Shown: one piece after another, positions 18,357 through 27,447 of the stretch
Position numbering within the stretch: the first letter of the stretch is position 1
Layout of the letters: each line of letters begins with the position of its first letter
Source: Gammaproteobacteria bacterium
GTDB taxonomy: Bacteria > Pseudomonadota > Gammaproteobacteria > S012-40
Assembly (NCBI GenBank): GCA_029883265.1
Contig: JAOUJM010000006.1
Coordinates: 1-51,492, forward strand
DNA: 51,492 bases
Direction of reading: 5' to 3'
The notes under the pieces: model-generated
Told to the model about the DNA's origin: nothing
Databases searched by the model: none
What the model saw: only the letters and a program-made list of their open reading frames with translations
Translations under genes and position numbers: made by a program

Positions 18357-18484
18357 AGTACTCTCCCACGTATTTGATTATTTTAGTCATTTGTTGACCT
18401 TTTTATTAAGTATATGCAGGGAGATTAAAAATTTAAACTAAAATTTACGCTTATTTACACATAAGAGAACCAACCAAATCTTGC

Positions 18485-20032
18485 TTATGATTTTGTAGAG
18501 ATTTTTATTTGGTTGCGACCTGCATTTTTGGCCGCGTAAAGCGCTTGATCTGCTCGTTTAAATACGGAATCCGCCGAATCTCCATTTACAAACTCCGCTA
18601 GGCCGCCAGAAACCGTAATTTGCACAGGTTGATCATGAAAATGGAACGCTGCCGCAGCAACCGCCTTGCGTAATTTTTCAGCGACCATTGCGCCAGACTT
18701 AGCATCAGCACCTGGCATCACCAGGATAAATTCTTCACCACCAAAACGGGCAATGAAATCCGTTTCACGGGTTTTTTTGCGCATTATTTTCGCGATTGAC
18801 TTTAAAGCATTATCACCAGCTAAATGGCCATAGTTATCATTAATTTTTTTAAAATGATCGATATCCCATACCACAATACTCAACGGGGCATTAAAACGTT
18901 TCCAGCGCGCAATTTCTTGATTGATTCGTTCTTGGTAACCACTGCGGTTAGCAATACCGGTTAGACCGTCAACAAAGGCTTGCTGGCGCTCTTGCGCGAT
19001 CTTCGCACGCAAACGATTAGACTCTCGTTCCATTTCGGTCAGCATATGTAATAAGGCTTTTACCTGACCTTCCGAATATTTATGCCTCTCAATTTCTGAG
19101 TCCCGAAAAAAAGACATATATTTTTCTAGTTTGCCTAATCGGTTTTCAATAACTACACGAATATCATCCAGCGTTGAAGCACCATTAACACCTGTTTTAA
19201 TATTACCCAGTTCCTGTAGAACATTATTGTTAAGATCATCCGTTTCTGCTTTGGATTGATCTCGGTGATTAGCATGTGTTTTAAGATAAAGCTCAAGCTC
19301 ACTTAATCGCTTAGTCGTTTGGTTTAGGAATTCTTCAGACTCTCGTCGTTCGCTATTAATTTTATCTGATAACAACATACTGATTTCAGTAACTTGCTCA
19401 AGCGTTGTTTGCCATTCATTAAGATTGACTCCTTCTTCCATGCCTTGCTTTAAATTATGTAATCGATCATGCAATTCAATCGGTAAATCAATCTTTTCGA
19501 GTAACTGATAGAGCAGTTCAGAAACCAATAAAGCGCATAATTGGTTTTTGTTGCGCTCGCTACTTTCGCCCGCTTTAACATCATCAATATTTGATTTCCA
19601 AAAATTCGCGATATCCGTAACCAATTCATCATAATCATCTTCACTTTCAACGGTCTCCAGACGACTAAGGAAACTATGAATAGATTTGCTAAATGGTAAG
19701 GGTAACTGCAACTGTGTTAATAGCTCGCGAATTTCAGCACCGGCAATATATTCTGATGGGGGTTTAATGGTACCTTGACGTACAACGATATCGGTTAACT
19801 TGGATAGAGAGGCTTCTAACAATAATTTATCAGGGGTGGTCGCAACTATTTGCCTTAACCCTAGTATGGCGTCATCAAGCGATTTACTGCCAGAATGAAT
19901 TAGACGTGAAAGTTTAACAATCACGTTTATTAACACATCTTGTGCGGCTTGGCTTTCTTCGATATCTCGCTCAGCATCTTCAAGCTTGGCACGCCAATGA
20001 TCGATTTCCGTTTTTTTTCGTTGATCGCTCAT
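18485..20032 (-). CDS. Diguanylate cyclase (GGDEF) with long coiled-coil N-region
   Basis: About 515 aa from ATG 20032 (MSDQRKKTEIDHW). An ORF opening at 20134 adds 34 residues that do not look native. No membrane segment. Residues 1-340 are helical and coiled-coil rich, with no recognised sensor. The C-terminal GGDEF domain carries DALTGIANR-like FVDGLTGIANRSGY, WDIDHFKKINDNYGH, and the active signature FGGEEF with the RETD inhibitory site five residues before it. It should therefore synthesise cyclic-di-GMP with product feedback. The EEP-family gene ends 121 bp upstream on the same strand. Confidence 0.88.
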   Translation of the reverse strand: MSDQRKKTEIDHWRAKLEDAERDIEESQAAQDVLINVIVKLSRLIHSGSKSLDDAILGLRQIVATTPDKLLLEASLSKLTDIVVRQGTIKPPSEYIAGAEIRELLTQLQLPLPFSKSIHSFLSRLETVESEDDYDELVTDIANFWKSNIDDVKAGESSERNKNQLCALLVSELLYQLLEKIDLPIELHDRLHNLKQGMEEGVNLNEWQTTLEQVTEISMLLSDKINSERRESEEFLNQTTKRLSELELYLKTHANHRDQSKAETDDLNNNVLQELGNIKTGVNGASTLDDIRVVIENRLGKLEKYMSFFRDSEIERHKYSEGQVKALLHMLTEMERESNRLRAKIAQERQQAFVDGLTGIANRSGYQERINQEIARWKRFNAPLSIVVWDIDHFKKINDNYGHLAGDNALKSIAKIMRKKTRETDFIARFGGEEFILVMPGADAKSGAMVAEKLRKAVAAAAFHFHDQPVQITVSGGLAEFVNGDSADSVFKRADQALYAAKNAGRNQIKISTKS

Positions 20033-20153
20033 AATCTTGTCATTAATAATTATTGAGCAACTAAAGGCAAATACCAAGCCACGACTGGGAAAATAGCGAT
20101 TAGCAGAAACGACGACGCCGATGAATGGAAGCACTATAAAACTAAGCTATTGA

Positions 20154-20957
20154 TTAAGCGGCGAGACCAACGGCTCCAGGAATTGTCACATCCATACTTA
20201 TGGGCAAGTGATCAGAAATCGCGACATCAACAACGGAAACATCGTGCACACGAAGTGAGGGTGAAACAAGTATATGATCTAGCATTCGGCTGGGCTTCCA
20301 GCTAGGGAAAGTCAATAAATCGGCAACCGGTGCTCTCAGGTCTGTAGACTGGAGCAAAGAAAGCATTTCCTCACTTTCGGGCTGACAGTTTAGATCCCCC
20401 ATTAAAACCACATGCTCATATGCGCTAACGATATTGCTGATATAAAGCAATTGTTGTTGACGCGCTTTTTTGCCTAGAGCCAAGTGAAGAAGCACAACCA
20501 CTAAAGGATTCTCCGGGGCACCAAAAAACGCAATCATTGCCCCTCGGCCTGGCAAACGACCTGGTAATTTATGTTGCTCTATATGCTGCAAAGGATATTG
20601 GCAAAGTAAACCGTTCGAATGTTTGGCGAAATGTCCAAGATTACGATTGGTTTGATGCTGCCAAAATGCAAATTCTGCCTTTTCCGCCAGATATGCCGTT
20701 TGGTTAACATATGAACTACGTATACTCCCCGCGTCAACCTCTTGCAAACCGACGATATCGTAGCCTTTTACTAATTCAGCTATTTGATCGAGATTATTGA
20801 AATGTGCCGCATGTGGTAAGACATGCTTCCAACTTTTGGTTACATAATGGTGCGGACGACTGGTTCCCATACCGACCTGCACATTATACGAAAGTAACTT
20901 GATTCGGTTTCCAGGAGTAAACGAATTATTATGTGAAAACAATAATTTATCAGACAT
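20154..20957 (-). CDS. Endonuclease/exonuclease/phosphatase (EEP) family hydrolase
   Basis: 267 aa. Metal-dependent phosphoesterase fold: IKLLSYNVQVG at beta-1, the metal Glu in VGLQEVDAGS (about 72), GDLNCQPESEE (about 190) and the C-terminal SDHLPISMDV with catalytic Asp-His. Conserved His in LLHLALG. No signal peptide, so it is likely cytosolic. EEP members include exonuclease III-like nucleases and lipid or phosphodiester hydrolases; the sequence does not decide between them. It lies in the same orientation as the upstream acetolactate synthase gene and the downstream diguanylate cyclase. Confidence 0.85.
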   Translation of the reverse strand: MSDKLLFSHNNSFTPGNRIKLLSYNVQVGMGTSRPHHYVTKSWKHVLPHAAHFNNLDQIAELVKGYDIVGLQEVDAGSIRSSYVNQTAYLAEKAEFAFWQHQTNRNLGHFAKHSNGLLCQYPLQHIEQHKLPGRLPGRGAMIAFFGAPENPLVVVLLHLALGKKARQQQLLYISNIVSAYEHVVLMGDLNCQPESEEMLSLLQSTDLRAPVADLLTFPSWKPSRMLDHILVSPSLRVHDVSVVDVAISDHLPISMDVTIPGAVGLAA

Positions 20958-21032
20958 CTATAATATTTCCTCAGCCCCAGATCTTAGAATAGTCCTAGTT
21001 CATTAATTGAAGCTTTAAAACGACAAAAACTG

Positions 21033-22664
21033 CTAAATAGGACATACCATTTCACCAAGTTGTTCAGTTAATTTGAGATTTTCACTATAGTCAACTGGAC
21101 AATCGATGATACTTACCTTGTTATCGGCTAGCGCAGCGTTGATCGTAGAGTACAAATCTTCCGTTTTTTCAATGCGATAGCCTACAGCTCCAAAAGACTC
21201 TGCGAGTTTTATAAGATCAGGATTCGTAAAATGCACATGTGAAGAACGGCCAAATTGCTGTAACTGCTTCCATTCGATCAAACCATAACCACCGTCATTC
21301 CATACTAGAATGACTATGGGTAAATTAAGGCGTACCGCGACCTCGATTTCCTGCACATTCATCAAGAATCCAGCATCGCCACATACAGCGACCACATTTT
21401 TTTCTGGATAGGCGAGCTTTGCAGCGATCGCGCCTGGTAACGCAATACCCATGCTAGCAAAACCATTTGAAATAATGCAGGTATTAGGCTGATCACAACG
21501 GTACATACGCGACATCCACATTTTGTGCGCACCGACATCACAAATAACCAAATCATCACTGGCTAGTGCTGTACGTAAATCCCAGATTAGCTTTTGAGGT
21601 TTTACTGGATAGGACATATCATCTTTATGTTGATTCATCTCTTCAACCAAAGCTTTACGCAAAGCGCCCATGCGATAACCTTCGTGAGCTTTGCTAAGCT
21701 CGGAAATTCTTGAAAGACTATGACGAATATCCCCCGTAACTCCGAGCACAACCGGATAGTAAGCATCCACTTCTGCAGAAACAGTGTCGATATGAATAAC
21801 CGTTCGGTCTTTGGTTGGATGCCACAGCTTGGGATGATATTCGACCAAATCGTAGCCAATACAAATAATTACATCCGCATGATCAAAGCCCACATTTGCA
21901 TAATCCTTAGCTTGTAGACCTACGCTGCCTAAGGCCATAGGATGTCGAAATGGTATGACTCCTTTTGCCATAAACGTGTTCGCCACAGGAATATTCAATT
22001 TTTCAGCAAATTCTGCCAACTGCTGACAAGCATTGGAACGAATCACACCGTTGCCTGCCAGAATAATGGGTTGCTTGGCGTTAGAAATAACTTCAGCAAT
22101 CTGGCGCACCCGTAGACTATCAGGCTCAGCTAAAATACTGTGTTTCACCGGCAAAGGTTGATCATCGATTTCCATTTTGGCAATGTTTTCGGGGAACTCG
22201 ATAAAACATGCCCCTTTTTTTTCTGCCATGGCCACTTTAAAAGCTTTGCGAACCACTTCTGTAATCACTTCTGGAGACAATATTCGTGAAGAATATTTGG
22301 TGATATGGCTAAAAATGGCGTCCAAATTAAGTACCTGATGTGACTCTTTGTGCAAACGTTGAGTATCGGCTTGTCCTGCAATAGCAATAAGCGGAGCATG
22401 GTCCATGTTCGCATCAGCAACACCTGTCACTAGATTTGTTGCACCAGGCCCTAAAGTGGCTAAACAAACTCCTGGCTGCCCAGTTAAGCGTGCATAAACA
22501 TCGGCCATAAAAGCAGCACCTTGCTCATGGCGAGTAATGATAAACTTGATGGGTGATTCCAATAGTGCATCCATTACGTCTAAATTTTCTTCACCCGGAA
22601 TTCCAAAAATATACTGAACACCTTCATTTTCCAGTGCCTTAATAAATAATTCAGCCGCCTTCAT
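21033..22664 (-). CDS. alsS: Acetolactate synthase, catabolic type
   Basis: 543 aa thiamine-diphosphate enzyme joining two pyruvates into 2-acetolactate. The catalytic Glu is in ITRHEQGAAFMAD, and the ThDP/Mg motif runs from CGDAGFLMN to NDGGYG. The region where biosynthetic enzymes carry the FAD-contact motif RFDDR reads IGYDLVEYHPKLWHP, matching catabolic, FAD-independent AlsS/BudB. No regulatory small subunit (ilvN/ilvH), no acetolactate decarboxylase (alsD) and no other branched-chain gene are present nearby. A stand-alone role in pyruvate overflow or pH control is inferred. Confidence 0.85.
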   Translation of the reverse strand: MKAAELFIKALENEGVQYIFGIPGEENLDVMDALLESPIKFIITRHEQGAAFMADVYARLTGQPGVCLATLGPGATNLVTGVADANMDHAPLIAIAGQADTQRLHKESHQVLNLDAIFSHITKYSSRILSPEVITEVVRKAFKVAMAEKKGACFIEFPENIAKMEIDDQPLPVKHSILAEPDSLRVRQIAEVISNAKQPIILAGNGVIRSNACQQLAEFAEKLNIPVANTFMAKGVIPFRHPMALGSVGLQAKDYANVGFDHADVIICIGYDLVEYHPKLWHPTKDRTVIHIDTVSAEVDAYYPVVLGVTGDIRHSLSRISELSKAHEGYRMGALRKALVEEMNQHKDDMSYPVKPQKLIWDLRTALASDDLVICDVGAHKMWMSRMYRCDQPNTCIISNGFASMGIALPGAIAAKLAYPEKNVVAVCGDAGFLMNVQEIEVAVRLNLPIVILVWNDGGYGLIEWKQLQQFGRSSHVHFTNPDLIKLAESFGAVGYRIEKTEDLYSTINAALADNKVSIIDCPVDYSENLKLTEQLGEMVCPI

Positions 22665-22810
22665 CTCGTTTTCCTTAAATTCAAAAGCCCAATATCACAA
22701 TTTAGTGATACGCTTACATAAATAATGCTTCTGTCGTCGATAAACGAATGCAATTAGACAACAGGCTTAAATTTCTAATAATTTATAACATTAACTTGGA
22801 GACTCGCGAA

Positions 22811-22996
22811 ATGGAACTTCAACCGCTACCCAATATTGATGCTTATTACACCAACTCCCAGGGAGAAGCATTTATGGTGATTGGCCGAGGTACCCGTGGC
22901 ATTATAATCGAATACAGCGATGGTCGAGTCGAATTAGTTAGCATGGAACGCTGGCGTAAAATGACGGTTAATATACTCTCAAAGGCATTCCACTAA
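22811..22996 (+). CDS. Small unknown protein (61 aa)
   Basis: 61 aa from ATG 22811, preferred because GGAG lies 9-10 bases upstream; the frame is open from an ATG at 22748. Sequence is beta-rich (EAFMVIGRGTRGIIIEY, then SDGRVELVSMERW), suggesting a small barrel or SH3-like fold. No signal peptide or Cys. Not recognised as a named family. It sits alone between the divergent acetolactate synthase gene and uppP, with 72 bp before uppP. Confidence 0.6.
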   Translation: MELQPLPNIDAYYTNSQGEAFMVIGRGTRGIIIEYSDGRVELVSMERWRKMTVNILSKAFH

Positions 22997-23068
22997 GCCA
23001 TTCTTTAGATTGTAAAAATTAAGCAAAGCCACTACACTAAGGCCCAACTCCAATAGGGTAATAGCCGC

Positions 23069-23866
23069 ATGGATTTAAGCCAAATTATAGTACTGGCAGT
23101 GCTACAGGGAATCACTGAATTTCTGCCAATCTCAAGCTCTGCACATTTAATACTTGTCCCCAAAATATTTGCGTGGCCAGATCAAGGATTGGCATTTGAT
23201 GTCGCTGTGCACGTCGGGACTTTGAGTGCAGTCATGTGGTATTTTCGTGCCGAAATCTTTCGTATGAGTATCGACTGGGTAAAATCAGTTACACGTTTTA
23301 AGCAGGTTGGCGAGAGTCAACTTGCCTGGATGGTTATCATCGCAACCATACCCGCAGTGATTTTCGGTTTAATGTTTAAAAATGAAATCGAAACAACCTT
23401 TCGCTCACCTGTTACAATAATCGCCACCACGGTCGGTTTTGGTTTGTTATTGTGGTATGCCGATTTTTTTGGACGACGCGTTCGCCACACCAGTAGTCTA
23501 ACATGGTTTGACGCCTTACTCATCGGAGTAGCCCAAGCCATTTCCATCATTCCCGGCACTTCCCGCTCAGGTGCCACTATGACCATGGGTTTAATGCTGG
23601 GCTTAACCCGAGAACACGCTGCACGTTTTTCCTTTTTAATGTCTATTCCTACAATACTCGGTGCAGGATTATTAAAAAGTAAAGATTTGATTGAACAAAC
23701 ACAAGCAGTTGACTGGAACTCCATGATTATTGGTGCATTGATCTCAGGTATTGTCGCTTACCTCTGCATCACAGCATTTTTCAAAATACTCGAACGCATA
23801 GGCATGTTTCCATTTGTCATCTATCGTTTATTACTCGGTGGAGTTTTATATATAATTTTCGTTTAA
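23069..23866 (+). CDS. uppP: Undecaprenyl-diphosphatase UppP/BacA
   Basis: 265 aa integral membrane protein with about eight helices. Recycles the lipid carrier by dephosphorylating undecaprenyl diphosphate on the periplasmic side; extra copies confer bacitracin resistance. The two signature blocks are intact: GITEFLPISSSAHLIL (about 15-30, with the catalytic Glu) and IPGTSRSGATMTMGLMLGL (about 161-179). Its stop overlaps the end of the convergent cca gene by 4 bp. Confidence 0.96.
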   Translation: MDLSQIIVLAVLQGITEFLPISSSAHLILVPKIFAWPDQGLAFDVAVHVGTLSAVMWYFRAEIFRMSIDWVKSVTRFKQVGESQLAWMVIIATIPAVIFGLMFKNEIETTFRSPVTIIATTVGFGLLLWYADFFGRRVRHTSSLTWFDALLIGVAQAISIIPGTSRSGATMTMGLMLGLTREHAARFSFLMSIPTILGAGLLKSKDLIEQTQAVDWNSMIIGALISGIVAYLCITAFFKILERIGMFPFVIYRLLLGGVLYIIFV

Positions 23867-25092
23867 CTCGCTAATAGCTCGTGTTTGATACGGCTAATCG
23901 TTTGCAGGCGTTCACGTTTTAATGCTGCACCAATTGCTTTCCCTTCTAAACCTTGTTGCTGCAACGGCACACTACTAACTTGCTTACAAGCTTCTGCTAA
24001 TCGACGCAAAAAATCTGCTTGCGGGTAATCGCAATTTTCAAAACCGGTTCGCCCACGAGCATCTGCTTCACAAGCCAATAGAAATGATTCCAATCGACTT
24101 TTCTGCCGGAAAACATCAAGTTTTTCTAAAAGATTGAGCAACGTGTCCGGTCGCAACTCAAACGCTTTGTGGCAGTGGGTATGATAACGGGCCACTAACA
24201 TTGCAGTATCTTTTAAACGATTAGGTATACGCAAACGCTGACACAGTTGCCTAACCCGTATGACCGAAGCTTGCTCATGTTTAATATGGCGTGGCCATTC
24301 GCTTTCTGGGGTATCCGCTTTACCCAAATCGTGAAGCAATGCTGCAAACCGGGCCTCTATGTCTTCGGTTAATTTGCTCGCTGCATCGACCACCATCATT
24401 GTATGCAAACCGGTGTCAATTTCAGGATGATGTATCGCTGTTTGCGGAACCCCAAATAATGCGTCAATCTCAGGTACAATAACATTCAACGCGTTGATTT
24501 GACGTAATTCAATAAAAAACACTGACGGTGTTTGTGCAGTAAGCGCTTTTTGAATTTCCATCCAAATTCGCTCGGGTGTTAAATGTTCGAGCTCTCCCGA
24601 ATCGACTACCGCAGCCATTAACGCACGGGTCTCCGACGCAATTTTAAATCCCAAAGTGGAAAAACGCGCTGCAAAACGTGCTACACGTAATACGCGTAAT
24701 GGATCTTCAACAAATGCATGCGAAACATGACGCAAAATTCTGTTTTCTAAATCTTTGACGCCACCATAAGGATCAAACAACTGCTCATCTTTTTTTGCAA
24801 TGGCGTTTATTGTTAAATCCCGTCGCGATAAATCCTGTTCAAGCGTGACACTTAAATCGGTATTGAATTCGAAACCAGTATAACCATGACCGCTTTTACG
24901 TTCTGTTCGTGCAAGTGCATATTCATCGCCGGTTTTTGCATGGATAAACACCGGAAAATCCTTACCGACAGGTTTATACCCCAGTTCGAGCATTTGTTCC
25001 GGACTTGCGCCGACAACCAGCCAATCACGTTCTTGAACACTTAAACCGAGTAGCTCATCTCGTACGGCGCCACCAACTAGGTAGATTTCCAT
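23863..25092 (-). CDS. cca: CCA-adding enzyme (tRNA nucleotidyltransferase) with HD domain
   Basis: 409 aa from ATG 25092 (MEIYLVGGAVRDELLG), the family start; an upstream in-frame ATG at 25134 adds 14 residues. Adds or repairs the 3' CCA of tRNAs. The N-terminal class II nucleotidyltransferase domain shows GGAVRD and a DLSRRDLTINAIA block. The tRNA-binding region DPLRVLRVARFAARF follows. The C-terminal HD phosphohydrolase domain is visible as ALLHDLGKADTP and a later His motif, as in E. coli Cca. Confidence 0.95.
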   Translation of the reverse strand: MEIYLVGGAVRDELLGLSVQERDWLVVGASPEQMLELGYKPVGKDFPVFIHAKTGDEYALARTERKSGHGYTGFEFNTDLSVTLEQDLSRRDLTINAIAKKDEQLFDPYGGVKDLENRILRHVSHAFVEDPLRVLRVARFAARFSTLGFKIASETRALMAAVVDSGELEHLTPERIWMEIQKALTAQTPSVFFIELRQINALNVIVPEIDALFGVPQTAIHHPEIDTGLHTMMVVDAASKLTEDIEARFAALLHDLGKADTPESEWPRHIKHEQASVIRVRQLCQRLRIPNRLKDTAMLVARYHTHCHKAFELRPDTLLNLLEKLDVFRQKSRLESFLLACEADARGRTGFENCDYPQADFLRRLAEACKQVSSVPLQQQGLEGKAIGAALKRERLQTISRIKHELLAS

Positions 25093-25162
25093 GTTATACA
25101 GGTACCTCATTTGCTTGCTACTATAGACTAACACAGCATACCCTAGAGGTCAGTATAAGCCT

Positions 25163-26251
25163 ATGAAATTCAGATTGTTTTTATTTGGGATTGTGCTTTT
25201 GCTCAATTTAAACGCATGCTCCATGATAGGCTATTATCAACAATCCATCAGTGGTCATTTAAAACTATGGTGGGCGCAGGAAGCAATTGATGATGTCATT
25301 AATCACCCAGCCACTTCAGTACAACTGGTGGAAAAACTTCAAACCGCCAAACTGGCGCGACGTTTTGCGGTAGAACAACTGGCCCTACCAGATAACAAAA
25401 GTTATTTAAAATATGCTGACTTAAAACGTGAATATGTAGTTTGGAATGTTTATGCTGCCGAGGAATTTTCCATTGATCCGCATCGTTGGTGTTATTTTAT
25501 AGTGGGTTGTGTTTCCTATCGTGGCTATTATGCGCAAAATGACGCCAGAGAGAAGGCTAACGAACTTAAACAACAGGGCTTTGATACCACAGTCGAAGGT
25601 GTGGCCGCATATTCCACGCTCGGTTGGTTCAATGATCCACTGCTTAATACCATGATGCATTGGTCGGAAACCAGTTTAGTCGGACTAATTTTTCACGAAC
25701 TCAGTCATCAAGTTCTGTATTTTCCGGGAGACGCTGCGTTTAATGAAGCATTCGCATCTGCCGTACAGCGGATTGGAGTGATTAAATGGTTGCAACAAAA
25801 TAATCCACAGCAACTAGAAAACTATTATGCATATCTATCCAGACAACAAGATTTTCGTCAGTTATTGCTTGATACCCGCGAGCAACTCAACACACTTTAC
25901 AATCAAACCTTAGCCGATGAAGAAAAACGAAAACAAAAACAGAAAATTTTCACAGCCCTACGCATACAACACCAACAAGTTAAAACCAGCCGATGGAATA
26001 ATTACAGTGGTTATGACCAATGGTTTGCACGTGAAATTAACAATGCTCGACTAAGCTCTAATATGACTTATTTGGAATTAATTCCCGCTTTCTACGCGTT
26101 GTTTGAACAAAGCCACGGAAATTTCGTTCAATTTTTTAATCGAGTAAAACAGATGTCGGAACTTGAAAAAAATGCTCGCAAACAACAAGCGTTGGACTTA
26201 GTCAAGACCGCACCCAGTTTGCTTCAACTAGTACAGAAAAACTTAATTTGA
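25163..26251 (+). CDS. Putative zinc aminopeptidase lipoprotein (COG4324)
   Basis: 362 aa. Signal peptide ending in lipobox LNAC (Cys19), so predicted membrane lipoprotein. Zinc site HELSH (178-182) with a downstream Glu in FNEAFASAV, matching gluzincin peptidases of the COG4324/PF10023 aminopeptidase family. The preceding segments STLGWFNDPLLNTM and WSETSLVGLIFHE are family signatures. It lies alone between cca (divergent) and sspB (convergent). Substrate unknown. Confidence 0.88.
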   Translation: MKFRLFLFGIVLLLNLNACSMIGYYQQSISGHLKLWWAQEAIDDVINHPATSVQLVEKLQTAKLARRFAVEQLALPDNKSYLKYADLKREYVVWNVYAAEEFSIDPHRWCYFIVGCVSYRGYYAQNDAREKANELKQQGFDTTVEGVAAYSTLGWFNDPLLNTMMHWSETSLVGLIFHELSHQVLYFPGDAAFNEAFASAVQRIGVIKWLQQNNPQQLENYYAYLSRQQDFRQLLLDTREQLNTLYNQTLADEEKRKQKQKIFTALRIQHQQVKTSRWNNYSGYDQWFAREINNARLSSNMTYLELIPAFYALFEQSHGNFVQFFNRVKQMSELEKNARKQQALDLVKTAPSLLQLVQKNLI

Positions 26252-26258
26252 AATATTT

Positions 26259-26672
26259 TTATTTAACGAGTTTTAGTTCAGGGCGATCAGGTTTTTTATT
26301 CGTCGGCGAGTTATCCGGATCGGGTGATGGTGTCGAAGGTTCTTCAGCAAACACCATGCCTTGGCCATTTTCACGAGAATAAATGGCCATTACCGCATCA
26401 ATTGGCACCCAGATTTCACGAGATTTACCGCTAAAACGCGCAGAAAACGATAAATATTCATTATCGATATTCAAATTTGCAACAGCAGTTGGAGCGATAT
26501 TTAAAACAATTTTTCCCGCTTCAACATATTCACGCGGCACATCGACATTTTCCGCTTGAGCGTCAACCACCACAAACGGCGTCATGTCATTGTCGACAAT
26601 CCACTGCTCCAATGCACGTAATAAATAGGGACGACTTGAGGTCATTGCTGAACCGGTTGTGTCCATGCTCAT
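26259..26672 (-). CDS. sspB: ClpXP protease specificity-enhancing factor SspB
   Basis: 137 aa. Cytosolic adaptor that binds ssrA-tagged polypeptides and hands them to ClpXP. The N-terminal substrate-binding domain has RPYLLRALEQWIVDNDMTPF and the block VNLNI/VLNIAPTAVANL; a flexible acidic linker follows (110-130). The C-terminal tail LKLVK (133-137) matches the ClpX-docking XB motif. The start overlaps the sspA stop by one base. Confidence 0.95.
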   Translation of the reverse strand: MSMDTTGSAMTSSRPYLLRALEQWIVDNDMTPFVVVDAQAENVDVPREYVEAGKIVLNIAPTAVANLNIDNEYLSFSARFSGKSREIWVPIDAVMAIYSRENGQGMVFAEEPSTPSPDPDNSPTNKKPDRPELKLVK

Positions 26673-27298
26673 TAAGTATTTAGTGTTTTCTCGGTTTCTG
26701 TCATGCTGGATTGAAATGATGGACGCTCAAACAATCTAGCTGCGTATTCTTGAATGGCTGTCGGTTGACTCGACATGTCGATACCCCAAGAATTCAAACG
26801 CCACATAAGGGGAGCCACACAACAATCAATTAAGGAAAAATCTTCGCTCATGAAATATGGCATGGCTTCAAATATTGGAACCACTGATGTCAGGCTAGCC
26901 TTGAATTCCGAGCGTGCTTTTTCTTCTCTAGCTGAATCGCCTGAAGATATATCGGCAAGCAAGGTATACCAATCAGAATCAATGCGATGCAACATTAAGC
27001 GTGATCTTGCTCTAGAGACTGGATCAACAGGCATTAATGGCGGATGCGGAAAACGCTCATCTAAGTATTCCATAATCACCCGAGAATCATATAGCACCAA
27101 ATCACGGTCCACCAAGGTTGGCACAGTGTTATAAGGGTTTAAATCGATTAAATCTTCTGGAAGCTGCCCGGGCTCTACTTCAAAAACCTCAAATGTGACG
27201 CTTTTTTCAGCTAAAACCAAGCGAGCACGGTGACTATAACAGTCATTTGCACCAGAATATAAGGTCATTACCGAGCGCTTATTGGTAATAACAGCCAT
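26672..27298 (-). CDS. sspA: Stringent starvation protein A (SspA)
   Basis: 208 aa, GST-fold protein associated with RNA polymerase and induced in starvation; in E. coli it supports stationary acid tolerance. N-terminal thioredoxin-like part MTLYSGANDCYSHRARLVLAEK, followed by NPYNTVPTLVDRDLVLYDSRVIMEYLDERFPHPPLMP, the diagnostic SspA block. The catalytic residue of active GSTs is absent, as is normal for SspA. Positioned downstream of the act operon but separated from it by a strong terminator. Confidence 0.95.
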   Translation of the reverse strand: MAVITNKRSVMTLYSGANDCYSHRARLVLAEKSVTFEVFEVEPGQLPEDLIDLNPYNTVPTLVDRDLVLYDSRVIMEYLDERFPHPPLMPVDPVSRARSRLMLHRIDSDWYTLLADISSGDSAREEKARSEFKASLTSVVPIFEAMPYFMSEDFSLIDCCVAPLMWRLNSWGIDMSSQPTAIQEYAARLFERPSFQSSMTETEKTLNT

Positions 27299-27390
27299 AT
27301 TTTGCTTCTCCTAACACCTGAATTTGCACAAACCTAGGGGGCACACAACGATATAGTTGACTAGCAATTACTGATCCGTGGTGGCCATAA

Positions 27391-27422
27391 ATAAAAAAGG
27401 GCAAATGGAAAACCATTTGCCC
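27391..27422 (-). terminator. Rho-independent terminator of the act operon
   Basis: On the minus strand: a 10-bp perfect stem (GGGCAAATGG / CCATTTGCCC), a 4-base TTTT loop, and then TTTTTT. It lies 26-57 bases after the actF stop and about 90 bases before the sspA start, so the alternative complex III genes and sspAB are probably separate transcripts. Confidence 0.9.
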
Positions 27423-27447
27423 CGAATCATACCATAAATACAGAATT

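Noticed and set aside
23317-23724. 135-codon minus-strand ORF inside uppP
   Set aside because: It is antisense to a well-conserved membrane protein with intact motifs; a shadow frame.
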